NCBI GenBank assembly: GCA_017470115.1
Contig: JAFUEZ010000016.1
Location: forward strand, 1-60,307
Reading direction: 5' to 3'
DNA length: 60,307 bases
Origin: Bacilli bacterium
GTDB taxonomy: Bacteria; Bacillota_I; Bacilli_A; RFN20; CAG-826
Shown here: positions 59,835 to 60,307 of the stretch, piece by piece
How the letters are laid out: each line of letters opens with the position of its first letter
Position numbering within the stretch: position 1 is the stretch's first letter
Translations under genes and position numbers: made by a program
The notes under the pieces: generated by a model
Databases searched by the model: none
The model's input: only the letters and a program-made list of their open reading frames with translations
Told to the model about the DNA's origin: nothing

Positions 59835-60176
59835 ATGCAGAATAATAAATATGACGAAAATATTATAAAAGCTTTAAAGCAATTAAAAATCCCTCTAAAA
59901 AATTTTAAAGGGAACGATGTGTATTTTGATAAAGATAAAAGAGGTGAAACAATTTATGAACATATCGCAAATAAGAATCATCATCTATATGTAAAGGATA
60001 TTGTAGAAATTCCTAAAATTCTGTTAGACAAGAAATCGAGTAAAAACGATAAAAAGAATAGGCAATTTTGCAATTATATAGGTAAAAGAGGTAAGAAAAA
60101 AGAGAAAGCTAAATATTTAAAAATAGTAACAAGAGTAAAACAAGTAAACAAAGAGTTTATAATTACGGTTAATTGA
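59835..60176 (+). CDS. Small basic protein, possible PBECR/RelE-like nuclease
   Basis: 113 residues, very Lys-rich. The C-terminal half (YVKDIVEIPKILLDKKSS, NYIGKRGKKKEKAKYLKIVTRV, EFIITVN) resembles the phage-Barnase-EndoU-ColicinE5/RelE (PBECR) nuclease-like domain found in toxins and phage proteins. The first half has no recognised motif. The ribosome-binding site is poor (AGAAATTTAATT). The similarity is by eye only; it may be a toxin without a visible antitoxin. Confidence 0.45.
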   Translation: MQNNKYDENIIKALKQLKIPLKNFKGNDVYFDKDKRGETIYEHIANKNHHLYVKDIVEIPKILLDKKSSKNDKKNRQFCNYIGKRGKKKEKAKYLKIVTRVKQVNKEFIITVN

Positions 60177-60184
60177 AATTTAAA

Positions 60185-60251
60185 ATGCACCAAGTCTTTG
60201 AAATATTAAAGAAATTAACTTTTGAAAGAATAATTTTACTTTTTGGTGCAT
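60185..60251 (+). repeat. Inverted repeat ATGCACCAA / TTGGTGCAT
   Basis: Perfect 9-bp arms 49 nt apart, downstream of the last gene. No T-run follows, so it is not a standard terminator; a recombination or processing site is possible. Confidence 0.4.
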
Positions 60252-60307
60252 CCAATAATACTAAATATTGAATTTTTCATAAATTTGAAGGCAAAAAATG
60301 GTAAAAA

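Noticed and set aside
1-60307. Mycoplasma genetic code (TGA as Trp)
   Set aside because: TGA ends several genes correctly, for example at 3417-3419 and 44438-44440, and conserved Trp residues are TGG.
1-60307. CRISPR array, transposase or complete prophage
   Set aside because: No array of regularly spaced repeats, no transposase, and no phage structural genes were seen; the only recombinase-like protein lacks catalytic residues.

Overview
The window is AT-rich (visibly around 30% G+C) bacterial DNA read with the standard code: TGA ends genes and Trp is TGG. Gene content (AsnA, DUF1846 protein, OhrR-type regulator, CdaA diadenylate cyclase, electron-bifurcating Nfn pair, LytTR/GHKL two-component pair, lipoproteins with lipoboxes, relaxed tight operons) points to an anaerobic, probably gut-associated member of the Bacillota/Mycoplasmatota branch. 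This is inference; no rRNA or marker comparison was possible.

Layout. 1-15.5 kb is housekeeping: asparagine synthesis, DUF1846, a carboxylesterase, a CDP-alcohol phosphatidyltransferase, a peroxidase under an OhrR-like operator, a cation exporter, a run from a FAD oxidoreductase through cdaA, Nudix, deoD and two membrane proteins, then tRNA-Gly, gltX and tRNA-Glu(CUC). 15.65-23.4 kb, just after tRNA-Glu, looks like a decaying accessory island: DUF3800, AbiEi and YafQ remnants, a TPR protein, an integrase-like fragment, and a striking receptor with a secreted beta-helix, one membrane helix and a cytosolic LuxR-type HTH, followed by two lipoproteins. 23.6-41.2 kb returns to metabolism: SDR, NfnA-NfnB, PAP2, AbrB-ABC transporter, MalY-DUF3737, a LytTR two-component system, a membrane-anchored GH3 enzyme with swapped domain order and a large modular lipoprotein esterase.

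41.3-60.2 kb is a defence island. It holds a TIR-NB-ARC protein, a DUF2971 protein, and a six-gene type I restriction operon (hsdM, unknown, hsdS with TAEL repeats, hsdR, an ASCH-PIN-GNAT-PUA-like fusion, a lone ASCH protein). Next comes a translationally coupled pair: a three-helix membrane protein with two Rossmann domains and a RyR-like tail, and a TIR-STAND-TPR protein. The end carries a PIN/RelB toxin-antitoxin cassette between two ~90-bp direct repeats and a possible small nuclease. The strongest candidates for undescribed biology are the membrane/TIR-STAND pair, the ASCH-PIN-GNAT fusion coupled to the restriction operon, and the beta-helix/LuxR receptor. A recurring promoter style, with TATAAT 6-9 nt before the ATG and no Shine-Dalgarno sequence, suggests several leaderless mRNAs.
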